Below the pieces are notes generated by a model. It had not been told where the DNA came from. It saw only the letters and a program-made list of their open reading frames with translations, and made no database searches. 64,000 bases of DNA from Helichrysum umbraculigerum. Its lineage: Eukaryota > Streptophyta > Magnoliopsida > Asterales > Asteraceae. Positions 21,555 through 33,337 of the stretch are shown here, piece after piece (position 1 is the first letter of the stretch; each line of letters starts with the position of its first letter). Location of the stretch: positions 1,798,001 to 1,862,000 of the forward strand of contig CATIUR010000011.1 of NCBI GenBank assembly GCA_949592205.1, read 5' to 3'. The position numbers and the translations under genes are program-made.

Positions 21555-24500
21555 TTATGTTGTAGTCATGTTTGATGTTGAGTCAGTGAAGAGTTGAGGA
21601 TACTTGAGTCGCATTTGATCTTCCCTTTCCCAGGTGAATTCCGGACCGCGCCGCGAATTCCACCTAACCTTGACAATGGGAATACGAATTTGTTTAAGTT
21701 GTTTGACCTCACGGTCCATGATTTCGGCAGGTTCCTCAACAAAGTGAAGTTTCTCGTCAACTCGAATTTCATCGAGTGGAATGATAAGTGTCTCATCAGA
21801 CAGACACTTCTTCAGATTTGAAACATGAAATGTGGGATGCACGCTGCTGAGCTCGGATGGCAGTTGCAATCGATATGCTACTGGACCAATTCTTTCGAGA
21901 ATCTCGAATGGTCCAATGTATCTGGGATTCAATTTCCCTCGTTTGCCAAATCGAATTACGCCTTTCCAAGGCGATACTTTGAGTAGTACTTGATCTCCAA
22001 CTTGGAACTCGAGTGGTTTACGTCTCACGTCAGCATAACTTTTCTGACGATCACGCGCGGATTTGAGTTTGTTTTGAATTTCGACGATTCTCTCGGTCGT
22101 CTCGTGAATGATTTCTGGACCTGTGAGTTGGCTATCCCCAACTTCGGTCCAACAGATAGGTGACCGGCACTTACGACCGTACAGTGCCTCGAATGGTGCG
22201 GCCTTGATGCTAGAGTGATAGCTGTTGTTGTATGAGAACTCGCACAACGGTAGGTGTTGTTCCCAGTTTACACCGAAGTCAATTACGCAGGCACGTAGCA
22301 TGTCTTCAAGTGTTTGAATTGTTCGTTCACTTTGGCCATCGGTTTGAGGATGATATGCGGTACTCATATCAAGTCGAGTACCCAGAGATTTTTGAAGTGA
22401 TTGCCAAAATTGTGAAGTGAAACGACTATCTCTATCGGAGATAATTGAGATTGGAACACCGTGTTTGGTCACGATTTCCTTCAGATAGATTCTGGTGAGG
22501 CGTTCCATTTTGTCGGACTCTTTGATTGCCAGGAAGTGAGCAGACTTTGTGAGACGATCCACGATCACCCAAATGGTATCGCAACCGCTCGAGGATTTGG
22601 ATAGTTTGGTTATGAAGTCCATGGCAATTTGTTCCCATTTCCATTCAGGAAGACTGGGTTGTTGAAGTAAACCAGAAGGTTTTTGATATTCGATTTTGAC
22701 TTTGGAGCAAGTAAGGCACTTGCTGACGTAGGTGGCGATTTTAGCTTTCATGTTCGGCCACCAATAGAAGTCCTTGATACCGTGGTACATTTTATCGGAT
22801 CCCGGATGAATAGAATATTTGGACTTGTGAGCTTCATCCATCACCAAGTCTCGTAGGTTCCCAAATTTAGGCAACCAAATTCGATTTGAGAAATACCTAA
22901 TCCCGTTAGGTTTGATTTCGAATTGTTTATCCATTCCCCGCAAGGCTTCCTCTTTGACATTTTCGGGTTTCAAAGCTTCGAGTTGAGCAGTGAGAATTTG
23001 AATGTTTAAATTGTTGTGAATGGTCATACTGAGGGCTCGGACTCGAAGTGGTTTCACTCGCTCTTTTCGACTGAGGGCATCAGCAACAACATTTGCTTTG
23101 CCTGGATGATATTTGAGCTCGCAGTCGTAATCGGTAAGCAACTCTACCCATCGACGTTGCCTCATGTTGAGATCTTTCTGATCGAATATGTGTTGGAGAC
23201 TTTTGTGGTCTGTAAAGATTGTGCACCTAGTGCCATAGAGGTAATGTCTCCAAATTTTGAGGGCGAAAACGACGGCTCCTAACTCGAGGTCGTGGGTGGT
23301 GTAATTCTTTTCATGAATCTTGAGCTGTCGGAAAGCATAAGCTATGACTTTGTCTCGTTGCATAAGCACGCAACCGAGACCTTGCTGAGAAGCATCGCAG
23401 TATACCACGAAGTCATCGGTGCCTTCGGGTAATGATAGAATAGGAGCACTGCAAAGCTTTTGTTTTAATAGTTGGAATGCCGACTCTTGTTTATCAGTCC
23501 AGTCAAACTTTTTGTCTTTCTGGGTCAGAGTCGTGAGTGGTAAGGCTATCTTGGAGAAATTTTCAATGAATCGTCGGTAATACCCGGCAAGACCCAAAAA
23601 TTGACGTACTTCGGTCGGAGTGGTGGGTGCTTGCCAGTCTTTGATGGCCTCGATTTTTGATGGGTCAACGTGAATCCCCTGACTGTCAATCACGTGACCA
23701 AGGAATTGGACTGTTTGGATCCAGAACTCACACTTAGAGAATTTTGCATATAGCTCCTCGTGTTTAAGTAGTTCAAGGATGGTTTTGAGGTGTTGCGCAT
23801 GTTCTTGCTCGTTGCGCGAATAAATGAGTATGTCATCGATAAAGACAATGACAAACTTGTCAAGGTAAGGTTTACACACCCGATTCATAAGGTCCATGAA
23901 TACCGCCGGTGCGTTGGTTAGGCCGAATGGCATCACTTGGAATTCGTAATGCCCATAGCGGGTTCGGAAAGCGGTTTTTGGAATGTCAGCATCGCGAACA
24001 CGCAATTGGTGATAACCGGATCGGAGATCAATCTTTGAATAACAACTCGATCCTTGAAGTTGGTCGAACAAATCATCGATTCGAGGAAGTGGATACCGGT
24101 TCTTGACAGTTAACTTGTTCAACTCTCGGTAGTCGATACACATTCGAAAAGAACCGTCTTTCTTCTTAACAAATAGGACCGGAGCTCCCCAAGGTGAAGA
24201 ACTCGGCCTGATAAATCCTCGTTCCAGTAGTTCCTGTAATTGGGTGGATAACTCTTGAAGTTCGGATGGAGCTAAACGGTATGGTGCTCGGGCCACAGGC
24301 GCAGCACCTGGTACTAGATCGATTGAGAACTCAACCTGTCTTTGCGGTGGTAGACCAGGTAGTTCTTCGGGAAAGACTTCTGAAAAGTCTCGAACAATTG
24401 GAACATCCTCAAGTCGCTTCCCCTCCGACTTTTTCTCCATGATGTGCGCGAGAATTGCTGGATAACCCTTTCTCAGAAATTTCCGGGTTTTTAGGCAAGA

Positions 24501-26015
24501 TATGATGTTAAGCCTCGTCCCACCGGTCTCCCCCCTTATTACCAAGGTTCTACCGACGGCGAGAGGTATGCGAACAATTTTGTCATGGCAAATGATTTCG
24601 GCGCGATGTTTGGATAACCAGTCCATGCCCACGATGACATCGAAACTTCCTATCTCAACGGGCATAAGATCTATGGAGAAGATTTCGTCGGCTAGGTTTA
24701 AAGTGCAATTAGGTATCACACTATCGGTTTCTATGAATTTACCATTTGCAAGTTCTACGGTGTACTTAACATCTAAGGCAATAGGTGAGATGTCAAGTAG
24801 AGGGCAAAATTCATCGGAAATAAAACTTCTATCGGCACCAGTATCAAACAGAATAGAAGCAGTTAAATTGTTGAGGAGGAACATACCCGTGACCACATTC
24901 GGGTCCTGACGGGCGTCCCCTGAGTTGATCACGAAGGCGCTACTTTTGGTGTTGTTGTTGTTGTTGTTGTTGCGGTTGTTGTTGTTGTAGCCCTTATTCT
25001 TCAATTTTGGGCACGTATCCCTAAAGTGGCCAGGGTTCCCACATTCAAAGCAGGACTTAGGTTGTTGGACATTTTTGTTAGAGGAGTTGTTGTTGGATTT
25101 GGGGGCTCGGCAATCCTTAGTCGAATGCCCGAACCTCCTACAGTTGTTGCAAGGGGTCCTGCACTGACCAAAGTGGTGATAGTTACACTTGGGACAATAA
25201 GGCCTGTCCCCGGTGTAGTTGCGGTTGGATTCAGAGTTGGTGGTGTAGACTTGAATGGCGTTGTTTTTCTTGTTTGAGTTGTGGTGGTGTTCAGTGGATT
25301 TGCGTTTGTTGTTGTTGGAGGATGAGGTGTTGGAGGTCTCACGGCTGACAACTAGGGCCATGAGTTCGTGGGCCAATCGAATGGCACTCTCAGTGGTGGT
25401 TGGTTTGGATGAGGCGACATTTCCTTGAATGCTCTCAGGGAGGCCGCGAATGTATATCTTAATGCCCTTACTTTCCGGTGCAACCAAGCTTGGGCATAGT
25501 AAAGCAAACTGCTGAAATTTTGTGGTATAATCAGCAACATCATTTCCCTGCACCGTCAGGTGCCAGAATTCCTCCTCCAGTCTGTGCAGTTCTTCTTCAG
25601 GACAGTATTTTTCTGTCAGCTTCTTCTTCAGTTCGGCCCAAGGAAGCCGATTTGCAACCTCAAGGCCTACAGAGTTTGCGTGGATTTTCCACCACGTGAG
25701 TGCACCTTCCTGAAAGGTGTAAGCAGCGAATTTGACTTTGTTGTTCTCAGTGCAGTCGCAGAGACTGAAAACGGATTCCATACGCTCAATCCAACGGATT
25801 AAGCCAATGGCACCTTCCGTGCCCTTGAAATAGAGGGGTTTACAGCTGAGAAAGTCCTTGTAGGATCAAGGCTTGACAGTATGAGTGGTGGCGGTGGTAT
25901 CGGCTGTTTCCTCGGACGTTCGGATTGGATCCCGAGCGGCCAAGGCGTCAGCTACGGCCCGATTAACGGCAGCAGCGAGTTCGGCTTCACTGTAACTCTT
26001 TTTCTTCGGTGGCAT
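21555..26015 (-). CDS. gag-pol: G2 gag-pol polyprotein, one nonsense codon at codon 50
   Basis: The likely start is the ATG at 26015 (MPPKKKS). The frame continues to 21555 except for TGA at 25866-25868; downstream 1408 codons are open from 25781. Counting from 25781: capsid-like region to about residue 130, zinc knuckles at about 196-224 (two compact CCHC-like units) and 244-257, an Asn-rich linker, protease LFDTGAD at 311-317, RT with LTNAPA and FIDD, RNase H (VVYCDAS), integrase zinc finger (HPGS...CLTC), integrase core with all three acidic motifs (AMDF, SDRDSRF, GQSERT), and a chromodomain ending near the stop. Gag and pol are in a single frame, usual for chromoviruses. The TGA falls where a Cys codon would be expected next to SYKDFLS, so one base change explains the loss. 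Near-identical LTRs make it recent. Confidence 0.93.
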
Positions 26016-26315
26016 GATTCTTCAAGAAAAGGAACAATAGGTACGTAAGAAACTGTAATAGAATGATAATTGTGGTAGATGTACGTATTAAAGCGACATT
26101 ATACACATCACAAGTGTAGTAGTTCCATAATATAGATTTAAATCGAAAGAAATTGTCAATTGATATTACGTTGTTAAACGATTACAGACAATTTCGAGTT
26201 TGAGAATTCAAAAGTTATAGACTTAGATATTGTGCCAAAAGTTCTGGGAATTGTTTCATCCGGTCAATTTACATTAGTCCTACGAAAGCGTTATAAAGTG
26301 CAGATTCAGCCTAAG

Positions 26316-26810
26316 CTAATTCTGACGAAGATTGAGTTGTGGCATTAAGGCAGTGAGACGGTCAACGAACTCTGCAAGTCGGCTAACCATTCCGAGTGCC
26401 TCCTCGGTTTCCCTCAGGCGTGTCTCACATTGAGTCAACCTTGATCGCAGGACAGTGATTTCGTTGTGATTGTCAGTCACATGATTGTGAACGATCTCCA
26501 TGGTCTCGATGGTTTCACCCACTCGATTTTCGAGAACGTTCATATTGTTGATAGTGTTTTCGTGGTCTTCAGAGACCTGAGTAACTTGTCCCATTAGGGT
26601 GAGTGTCCAGTTTTCTCGGGTCTCTTGCAACTCGATGTCCATGTCACGTAGTTGTTGCTCGTGACGGTGTAGCCTAGCGGACAAATCCGTTAGTGTGAAT
26701 TGATTGGGGTATGGGCCCGCTCGAGGCAACCTGGGGTTCCTCCTAGCTACCCTTGAACCTTGTGATTCGTACGAATGGGAACGAGATGAGTTGGGTGGTG
26801 TGTTTGCCAT
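26316..26810 (-). CDS. G2 extra ORF upstream of gag, coiled-coil-like 164 residues
   Basis: Intact ORF between the PBS and gag, start ATG at 26810, stop at 26316. The first 40 residues are Ser/Arg/Pro-rich. The rest is strongly helical and heptad-like, with repeated Leu/Val/Met every three to four residues and many Glu, Arg, Asn and Gln, ending in FVDRLTALMPQL. No known domain is recognised. A good 3' splice site (CTAACACTCTGTCTCAG) ends one base before the ATG. An ORF at this place is not standard for a chromovirus; it may be an accessory capsid-associated protein or a scrap of captured coding sequence. Not seen in G3 or G4 leaders, which are too short. Confidence 0.65.
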   Translation of the reverse strand: MANTPPNSSRSHSYESQGSRVARRNPRLPRAGPYPNQFTLTDLSARLHRHEQQLRDMDIELQETRENWTLTLMGQVTQVSEDHENTINNMNVLENRVGETIETMEIVHNHVTDNHNEITVLRSRLTQCETRLRETEEALGMVSRLAEFVDRLTALMPQLNLRQN

Positions 26811-27169
26811 TCTGAGACAGAGTGTTAGAAAGAATGAGGCCTATATTCATATAATATAATATAGCCTAAGATTGTAAGTGAGGTCTATTCATGTATATAT
26901 ATATATCACGTAATAACCTATTGTGTGTCTAGCAAAGACGTGTTTTGAGTCCCGTTTCTCTCGAGGTCAGAGTCAACTAGTGTATCCTGTTCAGCCATAA
27001 CTTCCTTCAGATCTTACCTCATCTTTGTTTAATTGTACATAGTTGATCAGGCTATGTTAAATTAAATTCGTATGCTGTAATCTCTGAACTGGTTATACCT
27101 AATAGGGAATACTGCCTAACGGTCATAGTCTAGGTCCACTAAATGCAACCTAGTTCACTATAACCTTAG

Positions 27170-27181
27170 GCTCTGATACCA
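27170..27181 (-). other. Primer-binding site of G2
   Basis: Sense strand TGGTATCAGAGC, complementary to the 3' end of initiator tRNA-Met, three bases after the 5' LTR. Confidence 0.92.
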
Positions 27182-27184
27182 ATA

Positions 27185-29846
27185 TGTGACACCCCCAAAT
27201 TTAATGATTTGCGGAAGCTAGATTTGGGTGTCACTAATCAATATACAAAGCACATCAGATCTATAATGAACGACCACTATATGCGTCGTTTTAAACTTGT
27301 ATAGATAAAGTAAATGTTTACATCAAAATATAGTTACATTAGCTCGGTTCCTGAAATTGAGAGATTACATAGCATAATTACTTTTACAAAATATAATAAT
27401 GCAATCCAATCTCTAGTTGTATGTATGCTGACTCGAGCTAATAGTTCCTGCTTGTGCAGCCAACCTACTGCTGGGTACCTGTGATAAATACTAAAATGGG
27501 TCAGCGAAAACGCTGGTGAGCTCACAGGTTTGTATGTCAATTGTATAGTTGTCAGAACCGCAAGATTTATATTGAATTTAAAATGCAATTAAGCAAAATA
27601 AAAGTTATACTGTCCATGAGCACATAGTCTGAGCTTAACTTGAGCGCTAGGTCCAATTAAGGAAACCTAACTGGTTTGCCTCCTACGAGTGTCTAATCCA
27701 CACTCGTCTTCCCAAATGCTAATACATCCGTTTGACCGGTTAGTGCGTGCTAACCCGGATGAGGATTGTCAATCCCATATGATATCATATAATAACATTC
27801 ACGCTATAAATACTAGAGACTATGCTATGGAGGACTTTAAATTGATTAGCTTGAAACTCATGTAGTATTTGAAGTTTGGCACTTGCGTTCCACTTGTAAA
27901 ACAAAATGAAGTAGTAATATCACACCCCTAGTAAAAGTAGTGAAAATGGGGCCATGAAACTCACCTGAGTCTTGAAGTGTTTAATTTAATAAACTTGAAG
28001 TAATTAGCAGTGAATTGATGTCCAAAGACTTGAAACCTGAATGTGTTCACGACACTTGATTGTTATTAATTGTACCGGTATCTCGAAAGACTACCTTTGT
28101 AGTTGTTATACAACTTTATATATATGTCCAAATTACTACGATTTGGTTGATTGAATTGATACAAGTTACATCGACTTATTTGATTAAATTGATACAAGTT
28201 ACAACAACTTGTTTGAATGAATTGATACAAGTTACAACGACTTGTTTGATTCTGAAATATGTTTGAAAACATGTACGGCCCGTTGGTGATTAATTGTAAC
28301 AATAGTCTTGATGTTACCACATTGATTTCAAAGCGTTATACTTGAAAAACAAATTCCATTATGTTTGAAAAGTTGTATCGTATAAGTGTTTTGAAGTTGT
28401 ACAAGTTTGACACTTGGTGAAAAATGTGCTTACGGAATCTAAGTACGGGGGTCCGGGGGCAGCGCCCCTGGTAGCGGGGTCCAAGGGGCAGCAGCCCCTG
28501 GCGGGGTCCAAGGGGCAGAGCCCCTGGCTGGGGTCAAGCTGCCAGGTCAGCTTGGAAAATTTTTATTTCTACTATATTGCTTTGACGAAAAACGCATCTG
28601 GGATCTGAATTCGGGTAAAATCGAGTGATAAATTTCGAGTCTCGACACTTAGTAAAAATCTGCTGTTTTATGCGACACAATCATGCGACACTAAATGGAT
28701 TATGCGACACAAGGGTTGTGTCGCATAGGAGTGCGACACAATGTCCATACGACACAAGGGTTGTGTCGCATGGATGCGAAATGCTGATTCAACAGCGACA
28801 TAGTGATTGTGTCGTATGGGGTATGCGACATAGTGGTTGTGTCGCAGGACTTGCGACACTAATTCTCGGGTACGACACAAGATACGACACAAGGGGGTTT
28901 ATGCGACACAAAGGCCAAAATACGACACAACATGCGACACAAGGCTTGTGTCGCATGGATGAACACCAGCCCAGAAAGTCCGGCTGTTACGATTTTTCCG
29001 GCCAAAAATCCGTTTTAAACCCGTTTTCAAGCTGTAATTTCGTGTTCTATACATTGTAATGGACATCTACTAGTTATAATAACAACCACAAATGAAAAAT
29101 ACTAAGAATCGAGAGGTTTCGGGATTTTGTCGGAAACTTACAATTTGCCGAAATGAAAATCTGGAAAGGTAGCGTTGTAGATCGTCGCGAGGTGGTCGTG
29201 AATCTCTAAAAATATTGATGATACGGTTGCGTTTCGTGGTGTTATTTGCGATTTTTAATGGTTTGGTGGTTTTGTTTGTTTAGAGAGAAAAGAAAAGAGA
29301 GAGAGAGAGAGAAGGAAGTGATGAAATGAAGAAAGAAAAGTGGGAGGTGGGGGTTATCCCCATTTTTCCAGTTTTCGCCCCGCGTTCCGTGTGGTGTTCT
29401 TTTGCTCCGTCGTTTAACGTTAAACAATTATTTACATTTTAATTATAAGTTTTAAAATACAATTTATTACGTGATATATTGTTTAAATATTTTACTAATC
29501 AATTTATATTTGGGTTATAAAATGTAAGTTAATTTGTTTGCGCGTTTTACATTTTTAAATCATATAAGTTTTGTTTGTATAATCCAAATGAATACGAAAT
29601 ATTATCATAATATTTTTGGTATAAAAACGTTATTTAATAAAATTGGTCACCAACGTCCGTATTAAATTGAATCGAAATACATTCGATTTAAATTGCGTAC
29701 GATTTAAACAAACCGCATAATTGTGTAGATATATATTCAACAATATATATAATAATTGATACATTAATTAGCCTAACACATAACTAATTACATGTATTAA
29801 AAATGACTAGGCACTAAATTCTAGTCCTAAATTGACGGGTGTCACA
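27185..29846 (-). repeat. 5' LTR of G2 (right copy)
   Basis: 2662 bp. It carries the complete TGCGACACAA array at 28671-28956, the 33-bp repeats at 28154-28252 and the GC cluster at 28445-28534. As the 5' LTR it should drive transcription. A weak ATGTATAGAAC box (sense, near 29050) precedes the array by some 90 bases, so the array would be transcribed. Flanked on the right by CTTAC. Confidence 0.96.
28671..28956. repeat. TGCGACACAA hairpin array, right G2 LTR (complete)
   Basis: The decamer and its complement occur in at least five arm pairs with 2-4 base loops plus several single or one-mismatch copies (TACGACACAA, GCGACATAGT). Mismatches are mainly C to T or G to A, as expected from decay of methylated CG. 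Confidence 0.9.
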
Positions 29847-29851
29847 CTTAC

Positions 29852-32300
29852 CATCTCTTTTAAGAATGTTAACAGGTTTATTACCTAACTTAGGTTTGAC
29901 ATCTAACCCATCTACAGTCATACTAGAGTTGGTCTGTGTCTTTTCATCAATCACAAGCTTATGTGATGTTTCAGGCTTTTTGTTAGGACAACACGAAGCC
30001 ACGTGTCCCTTTTGGCGACACTTGAAACATGACATCTGCTTGCGTGATTTGCTCACTTTTGCTTTCTCATCCGGAGTCTTAGGCACTAAGGGTTTAATCT
30101 GTTCCTTATCAACTTTATCATCAGTCTTAGCATCGTTAATCATTCCACCCGATACAAACTGTATTTTGGTGAACTGAGAAGCCTTGCTATTATCTAATGA
30201 TACGTTCTTAATAACATCTTTCTGTGCCTCTGACTGCTCAGGTTTATCAGCTACTGAAATATCTGGATTAACTTCAGTCATCTCAGAATCTTCAGGAATA
30301 GGAGTGTAATTGGCATTAAAAGGTGGGGATACATCATTGTAACCTAACCCAGTTTTGTCCTTTACACTACGTTGAGCATCTAACATTCTATCCATTTGAG
30401 ATGTCCTATAGTTCTCAAGTTTACGGTTTTGCTCAATTAACCTTAAGTTAAGGTTCACTATCTCCTGATCCTTACTAGCAATCGTCTCATTTAAGTCTTT
30501 GATATTCATATAGAGACCATCTATGACAACAGATTTTTCACTTATGGTATCTCTAAGTTTTGTTCTATCCGAAGCATCAGACTTAATTTTATCTTTTAAG
30601 ACCTGTTTATCATCACTTAATCTACGAATATCCATAATAGCTTGATCAAGTTCAGATCTAACAGTCTTATAGGATTCCTTATCCATATTTAATTGTGATG
30701 ACAAATTGCTATTTGACACAGTTAAGACACTATTCTGAGATTGTAAATCAGTAACTAAGTAACAAACATCAGCAAGATTAAGAATATCTAAACATACCTT
30801 CTTCTTGTCAGTTTGTAATTCAGCCATGCGTGCCACGAATTCCTCAGGACTCATATCTGGAGCTGAATCCATATATAGCACGTCATCATCACTTGCCTTC
30901 ACTTCAGACTTAGGCACCTCTACTCTCTGTTCCATATCAGTGGGCATGTAGGAAACTGATCCAGCAGTTGTTTCTTCGATCTCGGCCATCAAGGCTTCCT
31001 CAGAATGAGCTTGCCAATCATAAGAGCCATCCAACTGCTTTACCACTAAGGCTTTGGAAGCGAGAATACTTCCCGAACCTTGTTTTCCTTGTGCTTCTAC
31101 TTTAGGTCTTTGGCATTCTCTAGCAAAATGACCAATACCCTGACAGTTAAAGCATCTGACCTTGGTTTTGTCAAACCCTGATCTATTACCCAACACCTTT
31201 CTACCAGTTCTCTTGAGGAAATTCTTCACCTTTCTAGATATCAACGCTAGTTGATCTTGAAGCTCCAATTCCTCAAGATAATCAGTATCGATCTGTTCAT
31301 AATCCTCATCAAACAGAATAGGATCATTGATCTTTCCCTCTATGTAGTTCTCATATGATGCCACAAAGGAAGCAAGAACAGACAGTTGCTGTTCAGCAGA
31401 TTTCACACTCATCGGCATCTTCTGATGCTCTTGAGGTGACTTCTCAGAATTCTTTCCCTTTGTCTCATCACTAGAGGAGGAAATAAAACACAGATCTTCA
31501 GTAATCATTTCTCCATTTTCACTAGTATCACCAACTAACAGTGCAGTGGTCGAACTAGATGACGCAGTCAAAAGACTTGACTTTCCATGATACAACCCAG
31601 GGTTCTGAACCTGATCAGAATCACTATCTCTTGACTTCTTGGAGAAATCATAACCTTTCAGCTTGTCAATGACTTGCTCTAAGGTCATAGTAGAATACCT
31701 AGTTTCGTTATCCTTAATCATAACGCCATACATTTCCTATTTAGAAGGCAAACCCTCAAGAAACTTGTCGGTTTTAGATACTTATTCTTCAACAATCTCA
31801 TGGTATTCTAATTCACTTAGTAGATGGTAGAAACGCGTGACATAGGCATCAAGATCTTCTCCTTTTAAAGCTTTAAACATAGTAAACTGCTTTTTAAGAA
31901 GACTCCTCTTGCCAGCTCTCACCTGTGGACTTCCTTCACCTCTTTTCTCTAGAGCTTCCCAGAGCGTTCTAGCAGTATGAAAGGATTTCAGTTGATGAGC
32001 AATCTCTTTAGGAAGACACATCTTTATGCAAGAATGTGATTTATTTTCATTTCTGTAAGCTTCCTTTTCTTGATCACTCATGTTCGCATAGGTAAGAACC
32101 ACAGTAGCATTTTGAACAGTTTGAGTAGGTGGGGTGTATCCACTCTTGATACACATCCAGATTGACAGGTCATGGAATCTACAGTAAGATTCAAATCTGT
32201 CCTTCCAATTGTAGTAATCCTCGATTCTTAACAACTTAGGTGGAACGTTTGACTTTCCCACCTCGTGGTCCATTTCGATCATTCTACTTAAGTCAGACAT
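29852..32300 (-). pseudogene. gag: C1 gag (two nonsense codons, interrupted by G2)
   Basis: Start ATG at 32300 (MSDLSRM). One frame runs to the G2 insertion at 29852 with TAA at 31782-31784 and TAG at 31737-31739. The N-terminal part is a Copia capsid (UBN2/retrotran_gag type: WKDRFESYC, ALEKRGEGS, LLSELEYHE). A CCHC knuckle (CFNCQGIGHFAREC) lies near 31110-31160 and a second, CFKCRQKGHVASCC, near 29990-30035. Between them is a long charged, probably coiled-coil region (about 30350-30880). The long gag with two distant knuckles matches C2 gag. An AAG acceptor-like site stands directly before the ATG. Confidence 0.9.
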
Positions 32301-32759
32301 CTTAAAAATGTAAAATTAAACTGTTTCAGCGAATTCAGAAAACTCGACTCGCAAGACTCAGCTCAACTCGCAATCTCAGCTCGACTCGCAGAATTCGTCG
32401 ATTCGCAAGCCTCAGTTCGGATTGCTAAAGATGTCGATTCGCAAGTGATTTCGATTCGCGAGGGATCTCGGTTCGACTCGCAAGCCTCAGTTCGACTCGC
32501 TAGTTCAACTCGGTTCGCAGGCGACGCTGGAACCCTAATCTCGACTCGCGAAACGGCTGTTAAACCCGAAAACGAATTTTTAAGGTATTTTTACGACTGA
32601 AACTTAAAATTTCGGCTGTAAACAAACCCTAAAATGTCCAGAGAATGATTTTGATCGTTAGTATTGCAAAAACGCACGTAAAAACGATCCGAATCAAAAA
32701 CGCAATATACTAAAACTCACGAACACACTCGTATTTAGCCCGAAAGCTCTGATACCAGA
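32301..32759 (-). other. C1 5' leader with GCGAGT motif array
   Basis: Between the 5' LTR and the gag ATG. At 32341-32557 about ten copies of the sense word TTGCGAGTCGA or close variants occur every 15-40 bases, often as CGACTCGCAAGCCTCAG on the plus strand. The leader lies wholly inside a possible intron: sense donor GTAAGATAAC with G at 32842 in the LTR, acceptor TTTTTAAG at 32301. Confidence 0.7.
32746..32757 (-). other. Primer-binding site of C1
   Basis: Sense strand TGGTATCAGAGC two bases after the 5' LTR end GGGGACTTACA. Confidence 0.92.
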
Positions 32760-33337
32760 TGTAAGTCCCCTAGTTCTAGGATCGATAACTTCGTTATCTG
32801 TAGTATTAAGGTGCGGAATCCCTCAATACGATGTTATCTTACTAACAACGAATATGTTCGAATTGCGTTTTAATAAAGCTTAACTTTAAACGATGAATCG
32901 TCAAAGCCTAGCCGTAGGTTATGTTTTCTCTGGTTTGCTGGAATCGCAGGTTCGGAATATGAAAGTATCAAAAGTGTTTTGTTTTTCACGATTGAAAAAC
33001 ATTAAATATGTCGTCTCAACTTGCTGCCGCTGGGCCTGCGAGTTGACTCGGCTCGTTCTGCAAGCCCAAGCCCATTATACTTCGGCTCGTTATACCTATC
33101 TATGTTCACGAGTTCAGTTCTCATCTCGGCTCGCGACCTGAGAACTCGACTCGCACAGAACGTATATATATTTATTTCGTATTTAACATTCGTCTAATTT
33201 AGCACAATTAAATATTTAACGAATATTACTAACAAAACAAATATTCATTTACAAATCTAAACCAATATACAAACACAATAATAATTACACTAGTCCTATT
33301 TCAAGCTAGATCTGTTGTCACAATCTATGTCCCAACA
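32760..33337 (-). repeat. 5' LTR of C1 (right full copy)
   Basis: 578 bp, TGTAAGTCCCC to TGTCCCAACA, differing from the left copy at about three positions. Unlike a normal 5' LTR it is not followed by the target duplication but by a copy of the element's 3' internal end. Confidence 0.94.

Larger units (their letters stand above)
26812..29141 (-). other. Putative leader intron of G2
   Basis: Sense donor GTAAGTTT with its G at 29141 in the 5' LTR, and acceptor TCTGTCTCAG ending at 26812 with a CTAAC branch-like word just before. The 2330-base interval contains the hairpin array, the 33-bp repeats, U5 and the PBS. A second acceptor-like site (CCTTTTCTTGAAG) lies just before the gag ATG at 26015. 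Inferred from motifs and position only. Confidence 0.45.
18877..29846 (-). mobile_element. Gypsy chromovirus G2, young and nearly intact
   Basis: Complete minus-strand element of 10,970 bp inserted in C1 gag with the perfect duplication CTTAC at 18872-18876 and 29847-29851. LTRs 18877-21520 and 27185-29846 share ten-base terminal inverted repeats (TGTGACACCC/GGGTGTCACA). PBS at 27170-27181, polypurine tract at 21521-21537. Internal sense order: leader, a 164-codon extra ORF, then gag-pol with a chromodomain. I count about nine substitutions between LTRs, mostly transitions, plus loss of one hairpin (16 bases) and one GA unit (2 bases), which exactly explains the 18-bp length difference. Confidence 0.97.

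Noticed and set aside
28671..28956. Short regularly recurring palindromic repeats resembling a CRISPR array
   Set aside because: Repeat units are 10-base arms at irregular spacing, in both orientations, inside the LTR of a plant retrotransposon; no cas genes and no uniform spacers.
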